Assembly (NCBI RefSeq): GCF_002813375.1
Contig: NZ_PHUJ01000003.1
Location: 248,001-312,000, forward strand
DNA length: 64,000 bases
Direction: 5' to 3'
DNA from: Pseudonocardia alni
GTDB taxonomy: Bacteria; Actinomycetota; Actinomycetes; Mycobacteriales; Pseudonocardiaceae
The notes under the pieces were generated by a model. The model was not told the DNA's origin and searched no databases. It saw nothing but the letters and a program-made list of their open reading frames with translations. Position numbers and translations under genes: made by a program. Below are positions 49,584-58,095 of the stretch, in pieces (the first letter of the stretch is position 1; each line of letters starts with the position of its first letter).

Positions 49584-49759
49584 GAGTGTTGCTCAGGTCC
49601 TCTCGGGTGAACGATGGTGCTGCCGGACGGTTCAACGATCACCCCCGGCGACGGATACGCCCGGACGGGTCATCGGTTGCGACGGGAAACAGGCCTGCCC
49701 CGGCGATCTGCGGGAGGATCGGCCCCGTCCCGACACCGGAGTCCGGCCGAGGAGCGCGT

Positions 49760-51442
49760 ATGACCACCACCCCGTCCCGCAAGCCCCGCAGTCATCAGGT
49801 CACCGACGGCATCGGCGCCACCGCCGCGCGCAGCATGCTGCGCGCGGTCGGCATGCGTGACGACGACTTCGCCAAGCCCCAGATCGGCATCGCCTCGTCC
49901 TGGAACGAGATCACCCCGTGCAACCTGTCGTTGCAACGGCTCGCGACGGCGGCGAAGGAGGGCGTGCACACCGCGGGCGGCTACCCGCTGGAGTTCGGGA
50001 CGATCTCGGTGTCCGACGCCATCTCGATGGGGCACCGGGGCATGCACTACTCCCTGGTCAGCCGCGAGATCATCGCCGACTCGGTGGAGACGGTCGTGGA
50101 GGCCGAGCGGCTCGACGGGACGGTGCTCCTGGCCGGCTGCGACAAGTCGCTGCCCGGGATGCTGATGGCCGCGGCCCGGCTCGACCTCGCCGGGGTGTTC
50201 GTCTACGCCGGGTCGATCATGCCGGGCCGGGTCGGCGACCGGGAGGTCAACATCGGCGACGCGTTCGAGGGCATCGGGGCCTGCGCGCGCGGGCTGATCA
50301 CCCCCGACGAGCTGGACACCCTGGAACGGGCGATGTGCCCGGGGGAGGGCGCCTGCGGCGGCTTCTACACCGCCAACACGATGGCGGCGGCGGCCGAGGC
50401 GCTCGGGATGGCGCTGCCCGGGTCGGCCAGCCCGCCCGCGGTGGACCGGCGTCGCGACGGCGTGGCGCGTGCCTCCGGTGAGGCCGCGGTGGGCATGATC
50501 GCCCGTGGCCTGACGGCCCGGTCGGTGCTGACCCGGGAGGCCTTCGAGAACGCGATCGCTGTCGTGATGGCCTTCGGTGGGTCCACCAACGCGGTGCTGC
50601 ACCTGCTCGCCATCGCCCGTGAGGCCGAGGTGCCGCTGACCCTCGACGACTTCAACACCGTCGGCGACCGGATCCCGCACCTGGCCGACGTCAAGCCGTT
50701 CGGGCGGCACCTCATGTACGCCGTCGACCAGGTCGGGGGCGTACCGGTGATGATGAGGGCACTGCTCGACGCGGGCCTGATCCACGGCGACGCCCGCACC
50801 GTCACCGGCCGCACGGTCGCGGAGAACCTCGCCGAGCTCGACCCGCCGGGCCTCGACGGCTCGGTCATCCACGACCTCGCCGACCCGATCCACCCCACCG
50901 GCGGCCTCACGATCCTGCGCGGCTCGCTCGCGCCCGACGGCGCCGTCGTCAAGTCCGCCGGGTTCGACGCCGCCACCTTCACCGGCACCGCCCGCGTCTT
51001 CGACGGCGAGCAGGGCGCGCTCGACGCCGTCGACGCCGGTGAGATCGGCCCCGGCACGATCGTCCTGATCCGCTACGAGGGCCCGCGCGGCGGGCCCGGG
51101 ATGCGGGAGATGCTCGCCGTCACCGGGCGGATCAAGGGCGCGGGCCTCGGCAAGGACGTCCTGCTGGTCACCGATGGCCGCTTCTCCGGTGCGACGACCG
51201 GGCTGTGCGTCGGGCACGTCGCACCCGAGGCCGCCGACGGCGGACCGATCGCGCTCGTCCGCGACGGCGACACGATCACCCTGGACATGAAGGCCCGCAC
51301 GATCGACATCGGCGTCGAGCCCGCCGAGCTGGAGCGGAGGCGCGCGGAGTGGACGTGCCCGGAGCCGACGAACCGGCGCGGGGTGCTGGGCAAGTACGCG
51401 AAGCTCGTGTCGTCCGCGGCCGACGGGGCTGTCTGCGGCTGA
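49760..51442 (+). CDS. ilvD: Dihydroxy-acid dehydratase
   Basis: A 560-residue IlvD/Edd family iron-sulfur dehydratase. [32 protein letters not shown] and [22 protein letters not shown] contain the three cluster Cys residues; [21 protein letters not shown] is the C-terminal active-site part. It converts dihydroxy-isovalerate and dihydroxy-methylvalerate to the 2-oxoacids of valine and isoleucine synthesis. ATG at 49760 with GGAG 5 bases upstream. It stands alone (no ilvBNC next door). An ACT-domain gene follows after 101 bp and may sense an amino acid made by this pathway. Confidence 0.9.
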   Translation: MTTTPSRKPRSHQVTDGIGATAARSMLRAVGMRDDDFAKPQIGIASSWNEITPCNLSLQRLATAAKEGVHTAGGYPLEFGTISVSDAISMGHRGMHYSLVSREIIADSVETVVEAERLDGTVLLAGCDKSLPGMLMAAARLDLAGVFVYAGSIMPGRVGDREVNIGDAFEGIGACARGLITPDELDTLERAMCPGEGACGGFYTANTMAAAAEALGMALPGSASPPAVDRRRDGVARASGEAAVGMIARGLTARSVLTREAFENAIAVVMAFGGSTNAVLHLLAIAREAEVPLTLDDFNTVGDRIPHLADVKPFGRHLMYAVDQVGGVPVMMRALLDAGLIHGDARTVTGRTVAENLAELDPPGLDGSVIHDLADPIHPTGGLTILRGSLAPDGAVVKSAGFDAATFTGTARVFDGEQGALDAVDAGEIGPGTIVLIRYEGPRGGPGMREMLAVTGRIKGAGLGKDVLLVTDGRFSGATTGLCVGHVAPEAADGGPIALVRDGDTITLDMKARTIDIGVEPAELERRRAEWTCPEPTNRRGVLGKYAKLVSSAADGAVCG

Positions 51443-51543
51443 CCCGCGTGGCCGGTGCGCCCGACGGACGGGCGTGCCGGCCGCGACGCACCCGACACCG
51501 CCCCGACACAGAGTCGCAACATCGGTCCCGCAGGCTGGTGGTG

Positions 51544-52095
51544 ATGAGCACCGATCCCGGGACGACCGACGGCCTCTACCGGGTGCGGGTGCGGCTGCCC
51601 GACGAACCCGGTGCCCTGGCCGGGCTGACGGCGGCGCTGGCGCAGGTGCGCTGCAACATCCTCGCCCTGTCGGTGCACGGTCAGGACGCGCACTCCGTCG
51701 TCGACGAGCTGCTGGTGTCCGGGCCGTGCAGCGTCGGCGAGCTGTCGGTGGCGGTCTGCGGGGCGGCCCCCGGCGGTGGGGTCCTGGTCATGACCGCCGA
51801 CCCGCACGACCTGGTCGACCCGCCCACCCGCGCACTGGACATCGTCGCCGCCGGCCGGAGCCCCGCCGACGGGATCGCCGCGCTGCTCGGCGCGTCGGGT
51901 GTCCGGACGCCGGGCCCGGACGAGCCGGGTGCGCGCGACGAGCACGACCTGGAGCTGACCGCGCCCGACGGCACCCGGCTTGTCGCCCGGCGGGCGGCGC
52001 CGTTCACCGTCACCGAGGTGGCCCGGGCCCAGGCGTTCCTGCGCGCGGTCGCGACGCGCCCGGAGTCCGACCCGCGCGGCTGGGCCGGGGCGTAG
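51544..52095 (+). CDS. ACT-domain protein (paralogue of the module in the next gene)
   Basis: A 183-residue protein. The ACT domain is YRVRVRLPDEPGALAGLTAAL, then CNILALSVHGQDAHSVVDELLV (about 11-62). A second block follows: TADPHDLVDPPTRALDIVAAG and LELTAPDGTRLVARRAAPFTVTEVARAQAFL (about 80-175), possibly a degenerate GAF-like unit. The whole protein aligns to residues about 282-455 of the downstream fusion. ACT domains bind amino acids and regulate metabolism. Start ATG 51544; the frame upstream belongs to shadow code over ilvD. It may bind a branched-chain amino acid, but this is unproved. Confidence 0.75.
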   Translation: MSTDPGTTDGLYRVRVRLPDEPGALAGLTAALAQVRCNILALSVHGQDAHSVVDELLVSGPCSVGELSVAVCGAAPGGGVLVMTADPHDLVDPPTRALDIVAAGRSPADGIAALLGASGVRTPGPDEPGARDEHDLELTAPDGTRLVARRAAPFTVTEVARAQAFLRAVATRPESDPRGWAGA

Positions 52096-52251
52096 CGCAC
52101 TCGGCGCACCGCAGGCGCCGGTCGGCGTAGCACGGAGGTCACGGCGCCGCCACCGCTGGCATCCTTCCGGCAGGACGATCGAGAACGGGCAGTACCCACA
52201 CGGCCTCCGGCGGGCGTCCTCACCATCGCGAAACCGCCGCGACCCGTGGCG

Positions 52252-52275
52252 GCAACGATGGACGGTGATCGTTGC
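52252..52275. promoter_or_regulatory. 8-bp-arm inverted repeat upstream of the maleate-isomerase/ACT fusion
   Basis: GCAACGAT (52252-52259) and ATCGTTGC (52268-52275) are perfect arms around an 8-base spacer, 15 bp before the start codon at 52291. It overlaps where the promoter or RBS region would be and is a good operator candidate. Confidence 0.6.
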
Positions 52276-52290
52276 GTCATGGAGGCCGGT

Positions 52291-53970
52291 ATGGGTGAGC
52301 TGTCGTCCCCGCGGGATCGGGACCGGGTGGGTGTGGTCGTGCCGTACGACTTCGCCCTCGACCGTGAGATGTGGCGGTGGGTCCCCGAGCCGGTCACCCT
52401 GAACGTGACCCGCACGCCGTTCGTCGCGACCCCGGCCGACGCCGCGCAGGCCCGGCTGATCTCCGACCCGGCCATGGTCCGGCAGGCCGCCCGCGACGTG
52501 CTGACACCGGGCCCCGCCGTGGTCGCGTACTCGTGCACCTCGGGCAGCTTCGTCGGTGGCGTGGCGGGGGAGGCCGCGCTGCGCGACGCGGTGCTGGCCG
52601 CGGGCGCGCCGGCGGCGGTCACGACGGCGGGGTCGCTGGTCGCGGCGTGCGCCGAGCTGGGGGTCACCCGGCTCGCCGTCGCCACCCCCTACGTCGACGA
52701 CCTCACCGGGCTGCTCGCCGACTTCCTCGCCGGGTCCGGGGTCGACACCGTCGCCCGGCACGGCCTGGGCCTGCTCGGCCACATCTGGACGACGACCCCG
52801 GAGCAGGTCGCCGCGGCCGTGCGCGCCGCGGACCACCCCGACGCGCAGGCGGTCTTCGTGTCCTGCACCAACCTGCCCACCTACGACGCGATCGCCGTGC
52901 TGGAGCGCGAGCTCGGCAAGCCGGTGCTCACCGCGAACCAGGTGACGATGTGGGCCGCGCTGCGGGCGGCCGGGCACTCCGCCGTCGGCCCCGGGCAGAC
53001 CCTCGTCGACAGCCCGTCCGTCCCGCCGTTGCTGCGGGTGGTGGACACCGCTGCCCCCGGCAGGACGGAACCCGGCCCGGCGGTCCTCGACCCGGCGGTC
53101 CTCGCCACCGCGGCCGAGCCGGGACCGGCGCCGCTGCTCAAGGTCCGCGTCGGGCTGCCCGACGAGTCCGGTGCGCTGGCCCGGCTGACCGCGGCCGTCG
53201 CCGAGGTCGGCGGCAACATCCTGTCGCTGTCGGTGCACGGCCGCGACGCGGGCACCGTCGTCGACGAGATGCTCGTCGGCGGCGGGGTGACCGCGGACCG
53301 GCTGTCGCGGGTGATCCGGCGACGGCTGCGCGGGTCCGGCCCGGACACCGTGCAGGTCACCCCGGCCGACCCGCACGAGCTGGTCGACGGACCCACCCGG
53401 GCGCTCGACCTCGTGGCCGCCGCCCGCGGCCGCGACGGGCTGTTCGACGGCCTCGCCGCGCTCCTGCACGCCGACGAGGTCGGCACCGGCCCGGTCGCGG
53501 CCGGGACGCACGTCCTGGAGCTCACCGCCCCGGCAGGCCCGCCGGTGCTGGCCGCCCGGGACTGGGCGCCGTTCACCGTCACCGAGCGGGCCCGCGGCGA
53601 GGCGTTCCTGCGCGCGGGCGCGGCGACCCCGCCGCCCCGGTCGACGGTGCTGCTGCCCGGCGGGGCCGAGCTCGCCGCGGAACCCGCGTCGGGGGAGGAG
53701 ACCGCCGAGCTCGACGTGCTGCTGCGGACCTGCCTGGCCGGGGCACCGGCCGTGGACTGGACGGCCGCCGACCTCGCGGGGCTGCTGGCGCCCGTCGCCG
53801 GACCGGCGCTGCTGCTGCGCACCGCCGCCGGCGACCTGGTCGGGGTGGCCGCCCTGCTCGGCACCGACACCGGCGTGCCCGAGCCCGTCGTGGTGCTCCA
53901 CCCGTGTCTGCGCGGGGCGGGCGTCGGCCGGTGGCTGCGCGGTCGGCTGGGCTCCGGGGTCGCCGCCTAA
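52291..53970 (+). CDS. Maleate isomerase-like (Asp/Glu racemase fold)-ACT-C-terminal fusion protein
   Basis: A 559-residue multidomain protein. Residues about 10-250 are a maleate cis-trans isomerase/arylmalonate decarboxylase-like domain with RVGVVVPYDFALDREMWRW and two catalytic-type cysteines (Cys82 in VVAYSCTSGSF and Cys192 in VFVSCTNLPTYD), 110 residues apart. About 282-355 is an ACT domain (KVRVGLPDESGALARL, then GNILSLSVHGRDAGTVVDEML). About 360-455 repeats the second block of the upstream gene (PADPHELVDGPTRALDLVAAA, FTVTERARGEAFLRA). About 460-559 is a further unit with LHPCLRGAGVGRWLRGRL, perhaps GNAT-like. Start ATG 52291 with GGAGG 5 bases upstream. I know of no described protein with this architecture; the substrate (a cis-dicarboxylate or related acid) is inferred. 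Confidence 0.75.
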   Translation: MGELSSPRDRDRVGVVVPYDFALDREMWRWVPEPVTLNVTRTPFVATPADAAQARLISDPAMVRQAARDVLTPGPAVVAYSCTSGSFVGGVAGEAALRDAVLAAGAPAAVTTAGSLVAACAELGVTRLAVATPYVDDLTGLLADFLAGSGVDTVARHGLGLLGHIWTTTPEQVAAAVRAADHPDAQAVFVSCTNLPTYDAIAVLERELGKPVLTANQVTMWAALRAAGHSAVGPGQTLVDSPSVPPLLRVVDTAAPGRTEPGPAVLDPAVLATAAEPGPAPLLKVRVGLPDESGALARLTAAVAEVGGNILSLSVHGRDAGTVVDEMLVGGGVTADRLSRVIRRRLRGSGPDTVQVTPADPHELVDGPTRALDLVAAARGRDGLFDGLAALLHADEVGTGPVAAGTHVLELTAPAGPPVLAARDWAPFTVTERARGEAFLRAGAATPPPRSTVLLPGGAELAAEPASGEETAELDVLLRTCLAGAPAVDWTAADLAGLLAPVAGPALLLRTAAGDLVGVAALLGTDTGVPEPVVVLHPCLRGAGVGRWLRGRLGSGVAA

Positions 53971-53979
53971 CCTGCGGGG

Positions 53980-54663
53980 GTGCCCGACCACGCCCCGCAC
54001 GACCACGCCCCGCACGACCACGGCCCGCACGACCCCGCCCTGGCCGACCGCGGTGGACCCCGCGCCGACCCCGGTGAGCCGGGCCCCGGCGGGCTCCCCG
54101 ACGACTGGGAGGCCTGGCGCGCCCGGGTCGACCTCGACGACTACGACCGCAGGTGGGCGGCGATGGCCGCCGCCGGGGAGAACCCGCACGGCGAGGTCGA
54201 CCTGGTCTGCGCGCTGCGCGGGGACGGCCCCGTCCTCGACGGCGGCTGCGGCACCGGCCGCGTCGCGATCGAGCTGGACCGGCGCGGCGTCGCGGTCGTC
54301 GGCGTCGACCCGGACCCGGACATGATCGCCGCGGCGCGGGCCAAGGCGCCTGCGCTGCGCTGGGTCACCACGGGCCTGGAGACCCTGGACCTGCCCGAGC
54401 GGTTCGGGCTGGTCGTGCTGGCGGGCAACGTGATCCCCTACGCCGAGGACCGCGCGGGGGTGGTCGCGGGCTGTGCCCGGCACCTGCGTCCGGGCGGCCT
54501 GCTGCTGGCGGGGTTCGCCGCACAGCCGGGCTGGCCCACCCCCGACGACCACGACGCCTGGTGCGCCTCCGCCGGGCTCGACCCGGTCGCGCGGTGGTCC
54601 ACCTGGGACCGTGCGCCCTGGTCCGGCGGCGACTACGTGGTCGCCCTGCACCGCCGCGCCTGA
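53980..54663 (+). CDS. Class I SAM-dependent methyltransferase with His-rich N-terminus
   Basis: A 227-residue methyltransferase. Motif I is VLDGGCGTGRVAIELDRRG (about 86-104), then VVGVDPDPDMIAAARAKAP and LRPGGLLLAGF. The N-terminal stretch (HAPHDHAPHDHGPHDP) is a His/Asp/Pro repeat from a 15-bp DNA tandem repeat and could bind metal or be disordered. GTG start at 53980, 9 bp after the fusion gene, so co-transcription is likely. The substrate is unknown. Confidence 0.8.
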   Translation: MPDHAPHDHAPHDHGPHDPALADRGGPRADPGEPGPGGLPDDWEAWRARVDLDDYDRRWAAMAAAGENPHGEVDLVCALRGDGPVLDGGCGTGRVAIELDRRGVAVVGVDPDPDMIAAARAKAPALRWVTTGLETLDLPERFGLVVLAGNVIPYAEDRAGVVAGCARHLRPGGLLLAGFAAQPGWPTPDDHDAWCASAGLDPVARWSTWDRAPWSGGDYVVALHRRA

Positions 54664-54673
54664 CCCGGGCGGC

Positions 54674-55483
54674 TCAGGGCCGGTCGGGCACCCGGCAGAG
54701 GACCTCGCCGTGCGGGATGACGATCCACCCGTCGGGGTGCGCCGCCCACTCCCGCCACGCCGCGGAGATCCCGTCCAGCTCGGACTCCCCGGCCAGCCCG
54801 CGCTCGACGGCCATCCGGCCGACGCCGGTGTGGATGCGGTCGGCCCACATCCCGCCCCAGGCGGCGCGGGCCTCCGGGGTCGCGTGGCACCAGACCGACG
54901 CCGACGGCGTCACCTCGGAGAATCCGGCCGCGTGCGCCCAGCCGAGCAGCCGTCGTCCGGCGTCGGGCTCGGCGTCGTTGCCGCGGGCGACGGCCCGGTA
55001 CAGCTCCAGCCAGCGGTCCAGCCGCGGATCGTGCGGCCACCAGTGGAACCCGGCGTAGTCGGCGTCGCGGGCGGCGACCAGGCCGCCCGGTCGGGCGACC
55101 CGGCCCATCTCGCGCAGCACCGCGACCGGGTCGGACACGTGCTGGAGCACCTGGTGGGCGTGCACGACGTCCCAGGTGCCGTCCGGGTCGGACAGGGCGT
55201 AGCCGTCGTCGACGGCGAACTCCACCTCCAGGCCGCGGGCGGCGGCACCGGCGCGGGCCTGCTCCAGAGGTCCGGGCGCCACCTCGACGCCGCGGACCCG
55301 GCCGGGCGCGACCCGCTCGGCCAGGTCCGCGGTGATGCTGCCGGGGCCGCAGCCGACGTCGAGGAGGCTGGTGCCGGGCGTGAGCCGGTCCAGCAGGTAG
55401 GCGCACGAGTCCTCCGCGGTGCGGGCCGCGTGCGACCGGACGACGACGCCCGGATGGCCGTGGGTGTAGGTGTCGCGGGGCAC
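54674..55483 (-). CDS. Class I SAM-dependent methyltransferase
   Basis: A 269-residue enzyme: LLDVGCGPGSITADLAERVAPG (motif I, about 40-61), GVEVAPGPLEQAR, VVHAHQVLQHVSDPVAVLREM and RVARPGGLVAARDADY. This resembles UbiE/MenG-like and small-molecule O- or C-methyltransferases. GTG start at 55483 with no strong Shine-Dalgarno. Convergent with the previous methyltransferase (10 bp apart) and 21 bp downstream of the DUF2256 gene on the same strand. Confidence 0.8.
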   Translation of the reverse strand: MPRDTYTHGHPGVVVRSHAARTAEDSCAYLLDRLTPGTSLLDVGCGPGSITADLAERVAPGRVRGVEVAPGPLEQARAGAAARGLEVEFAVDDGYALSDPDGTWDVVHAHQVLQHVSDPVAVLREMGRVARPGGLVAARDADYAGFHWWPHDPRLDRWLELYRAVARGNDAEPDAGRRLLGWAHAAGFSEVTPSASVWCHATPEARAAWGGMWADRIHTGVGRMAVERGLAGESELDGISAAWREWAAHPDGWIVIPHGEVLCRVPDRP

Positions 55484-55504
55484 GGGGTCAGCCTGGCACG
55501 GCGC

Positions 55505-55879
55505 TCAGCCGGGCACCCGGCGGATCCGGATCGGGCCCTTGGCCGTCGACGGGTCCACGACCCGGCCGGACTGCACGATCTCGACCCGCCCGGCGTCGAC
55601 GAGCCGGCGCGCGGCCATCCGCGCGGGCTCCATGAGGTCGCGCCAGCCGTCGGGGTCGACGGCGCGGGCCGCCTCGGACGGGCAGATCGTCGCCCCGCCC
55701 CGACGCCGGTCGAGGAGCCCGGTGATCGCCGACTCCAGCTCGGTGTCGACCGGGCGGACCTTGCGCCTGCGGCAGCCCTGGGAGCAGTAGCGCACCTGCT
55801 CCCAGTCGTCGGCCCACTTCTTCCGCCACTCGATCCGCCGCCCGCAGACCACGCAGCTCTTCTCCTCCACGACCGCCAT
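55505..55879 (-). CDS. DUF2256 and DUF3253 domain protein
   Basis: A 124-residue protein. DUF2256 is a small Cys4 zinc-ribbon-like unit: [33 protein letters not shown] (Cys pairs at about 9/12 and 31/35, shown in pieces). DUF3253 follows, a winged-helix-like unit: [23 protein letters not shown] and [21 protein letters not shown]. The combination is recurrent in actinomycetes; function is unknown but suggests nucleic acid binding. ATG at 55879; upstream frame is not supported. Confidence 0.85.
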   Translation of the reverse strand: MAVVEEKSCVVCGRRIEWRKKWADDWEQVRYCSQGCRRRKVRPVDTELESAITGLLDRRRGGATICPSEAARAVDPDGWRDLMEPARMAARRLVDAGRVEIVQSGRVVDPSTAKGPIRIRRVPG

Positions 55880-55939
55880 GGTCGTCCCGCACGCGGCGCT
55901 CCGCTCACCGAGAATTGTCAGGTGCCTTACTTTCAGGGC

Positions 55940-56280
55940 GTGGCGCGGGTGGGGAAGCGGGTACGGCAGTGGCTGGTCGTCGTGCACGTCGCGGTGTCGG
56001 TGGGGTGGATGGGCGCGGGCGCGGCGAACGTCGTGCTCGCCGCGTCGCGCTGGGTGCGGACCCGGCCACGGCGGCCGCCGGGTACCGGTTCGTCGACGTC
56101 GTCGACCGGTGGCCGGTCATCCCGCTGGCGTTCGCGGCGCTGGTCAGCGGGGTGGTCGTCGCGCTCGTGAGCCCGTGGGGCCTGACCCGGTACTGGTGGG
56201 TGCCGGCCAGCTGCCGCATTCCGTGGGCACCGGCGCGGCGCCGCGCCGGACGGGCCGCCGCGGCCCGGACCCCGGCCTGA
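55940..56280 (+). pseudogene. Frameshifted and truncated integral membrane protein (DUF2269-like)
   Basis: A GTG at 55940 opens [34 protein letters not shown], a membrane segment with the H-x-x-x-x-x-G-W-x-G pattern of small DUF2269-type proteins. At about 56045-56050 similarity continues in another frame: [52 protein letters not shown] (in pieces), then a basic end and stop at 56280. One base lost or two gained explains it. The expected further segments are missing. Call is from frame continuity; the family name is less sure. A sequencing error cannot be ruled out. Confidence 0.65.
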
Positions 56281-56319
56281 GCAGCGCGCCCCCGGACCGT
56301 GGCACCGCCGGGCCGGGGG

Positions 56320-57162
56320 TCAGCTGCGGGCGAGCACGGCCGCGTCGAGCGCCTCGCGCATGGCGGCCTCCGGACCGGGACGCCCGGTCATGAGCTCGAC
56401 CTGCGCGACCGCCTGCTGCAGCAGCATCTCCAGGCCGGACACGATCCGCGCCCCGGCCGCCGCCGCGCCGCCCGCGACCACGGTCGGCCACGGCGCGTAG
56501 ACGGCGTCGAGCAGCACGGTCCCCGGCCGCCAGCGCGCACCGGCCAGTGCGTCGGCCGCCCCCGCCGGGAGGGTGGAGACGACCGCGTCGGCGCCCTCGA
56601 GCAGCCGCGCCGCGGCGGGCGGGTCGGTGAGCACCGCGTGCACCGTCACCTCGGTGCCGAGCCGCTCGGCCGTCCCGCGCAGCGCAGAGGTCCGCCCCGC
56701 GTCGCGGACCAGGACGTCGACGGCGTCGACCTCCATGTCGTGCAGCGCGGCGACGGCGGCCTGCGCGGTCCCGCCCGCCCCGAGCACCACGGCGCGCCCG
56801 CCCCCCGCGCCCGCGGCGCGCAGCGAGCGCGCGATGCCGGTGACGTCGGTGTTGTGCGCGGTCGCACCGGTGCCCTCGAACACCAGGGTGTTGCCGGCGC
56901 CGATCGCGGCCGCGCCGGGAGCGACGTGGTCGGCGACGTCGAGCAGCACCCGCTTGAGCGGCATCGTCAGCGACAGCCCCGCCCACTCCGGGCCGAGCCC
57001 GGCGACGAACCCGGCCAGGCCCGCCTCGTCGACCTCGTGCCGGTCGTAGTACCAGCCGGTCAGCCCGAGCGCGGTGTAGGCGGCGTTGTGCAGCGCGGGC
57101 GAGAGCGAGTGGGCGATCGGGGAACCGAGGACGGCGGCGCGGCGGACGGGGGACGTGCTCAT
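56320..57162 (-). CDS. aroE: Shikimate dehydrogenase
   Basis: A 280-residue NADP-dependent enzyme of the shikimate pathway that reduces 3-dehydroshikimate. VLGSPIAHSLSPALHNAAY (substrate loop), LSLTMPLKR with the catalytic Lys (about 69), AHNTDVTGIARSL with the catalytic Asp (about 105) and VLGAGGTAQAAVAAL (dinucleotide loop). Standard length. ATG at 57162. The usual N-V-T-x-P-x-K is S-L-T-M-P-L-K here, which is common in actinobacteria. pnuC lies 22 bp upstream on the same strand and may be in the same transcript. Confidence 0.9.
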   Translation of the reverse strand: MSTSPVRRAAVLGSPIAHSLSPALHNAAYTALGLTGWYYDRHEVDEAGLAGFVAGLGPEWAGLSLTMPLKRVLLDVADHVAPGAAAIGAGNTLVFEGTGATAHNTDVTGIARSLRAAGAGGGRAVVLGAGGTAQAAVAALHDMEVDAVDVLVRDAGRTSALRGTAERLGTEVTVHAVLTDPPAAARLLEGADAVVSTLPAGAADALAGARWRPGTVLLDAVYAPWPTVVAGGAAAAGARIVSGLEMLLQQAVAQVELMTGRPGPEAAMREALDAAVLARS

Positions 57163-57184
57163 CCGAGCAGTATCCCGTGGCGAC

Positions 57185-57823
57185 TCAGACCGCCCGCGAC
57201 GGCTCCCGCTGCGCGGCTCCCACGGTGCGCCGGGCCAGCGCCCAGCTCCACCAGCCGTGCACGACCAGCCCGGCGAACACGACGTAGACCGCGGCGGAGA
57301 ACCACAGCCCCGAGGCCAGCTGCAGCGGCACGCCGACGGCGTCGACCAGCAGCCAGATCACCCAGAACTCGATGAACCGCAGGCCCTGGGCGAGGAACGC
57401 GACCGCGGTACCGACGAAGATCGCGGCGTCCGGCCAGGGCGCCCAGCTGGCGTCGAGCGCGTCGAGGACCAGCGCCATCACGACGGTGCCGCCGACGAGC
57501 AGCCCGACCAGTCCGAGCCGCTGCGCGGTGCTCGCCCGGCGCACCGCGAGGCCGTAGACCGGGTCGCGCCTGCGCAGCCACGCGACGAGCCCGAACACCG
57601 AGATGGCCAGCACGATGACCTGCCGGAACGCCAGCCCGCCCAGGTGCGCCGAGGCGTAGACGGTGAACAGCAGCACGCAGGCCGCCATCTGCACCGGCCA
57701 GGTCGCGAGGCTGCGCCGGCGCGCCAGGAACACCACGGCGATGGCGCCGATCTGCCCGACGAGCTCGGCCCACGACACGAACTGCCCGAACGCGGTCAGC
57801 CCGTGGTGCAGCAGGAGGTCCAC
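57185..57823 (-). CDS. pnuC: Nicotinamide riboside/mononucleotide transporter PnuC
   Basis: A 212-residue protein with seven membrane segments. SWAELVGQIGAIAVVFLARRR, VFGLVAWLRR, FVGTAVAFLAQGLRFIEFWVIWLLVDAVGVPLQL with the typical W-x-x-W/L-V-D substrate region of PnuC facilitators, then a final SAAVYVVFAGLVV. It brings in an NAD precursor (nicotinamide riboside) by facilitated diffusion, trapped by phosphorylation. GTG at 57823 with AGGGG 8 bases upstream. The upstream 272 bp (57824-58095) stays in frame on this strand but has no gene features; I see no known riboswitch in it. Confidence 0.85.
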   Translation of the reverse strand: MDLLLHHGLTAFGQFVSWAELVGQIGAIAVVFLARRRSLATWPVQMAACVLLFTVYASAHLGGLAFRQVIVLAISVFGLVAWLRRRDPVYGLAVRRASTAQRLGLVGLLVGGTVVMALVLDALDASWAPWPDAAIFVGTAVAFLAQGLRFIEFWVIWLLVDAVGVPLQLASGLWFSAAVYVVFAGLVVHGWWSWALARRTVGAAQREPSRAV

Positions 57824-58095
57824 GACGGTCCCCTTCCCGGACGCGGCGGGCGCGCCCTGTGTCGGCAGACAACGACGGGGCCGGCCCCGCCCATCCCCAC
57901 CCGGTCCGGTGTGAGCGGACCCACACCGGCCTCGGACCGGGTGGACGCCGAGCCGGTCGCGGCGCACCCGGGTGACCGCACGGCCGTCGACCGGCACCAG
58001 GACGGCGTCGTGCGGGTCGACTCCGCACCGCACCGGGCTTCCGCGTCCGACCCCGTGGCGACGACGGTCCGCCACCGGGTGGGAGGCTGCACCGT

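Noticed and set aside
57824-58075. N-terminal extension of pnuC or a riboswitch in its leader
   Set aside because: The in-frame translation has no membrane or known domain features, and I could not find conserved elements of TPP, cobalamin or NAD-type riboswitches.
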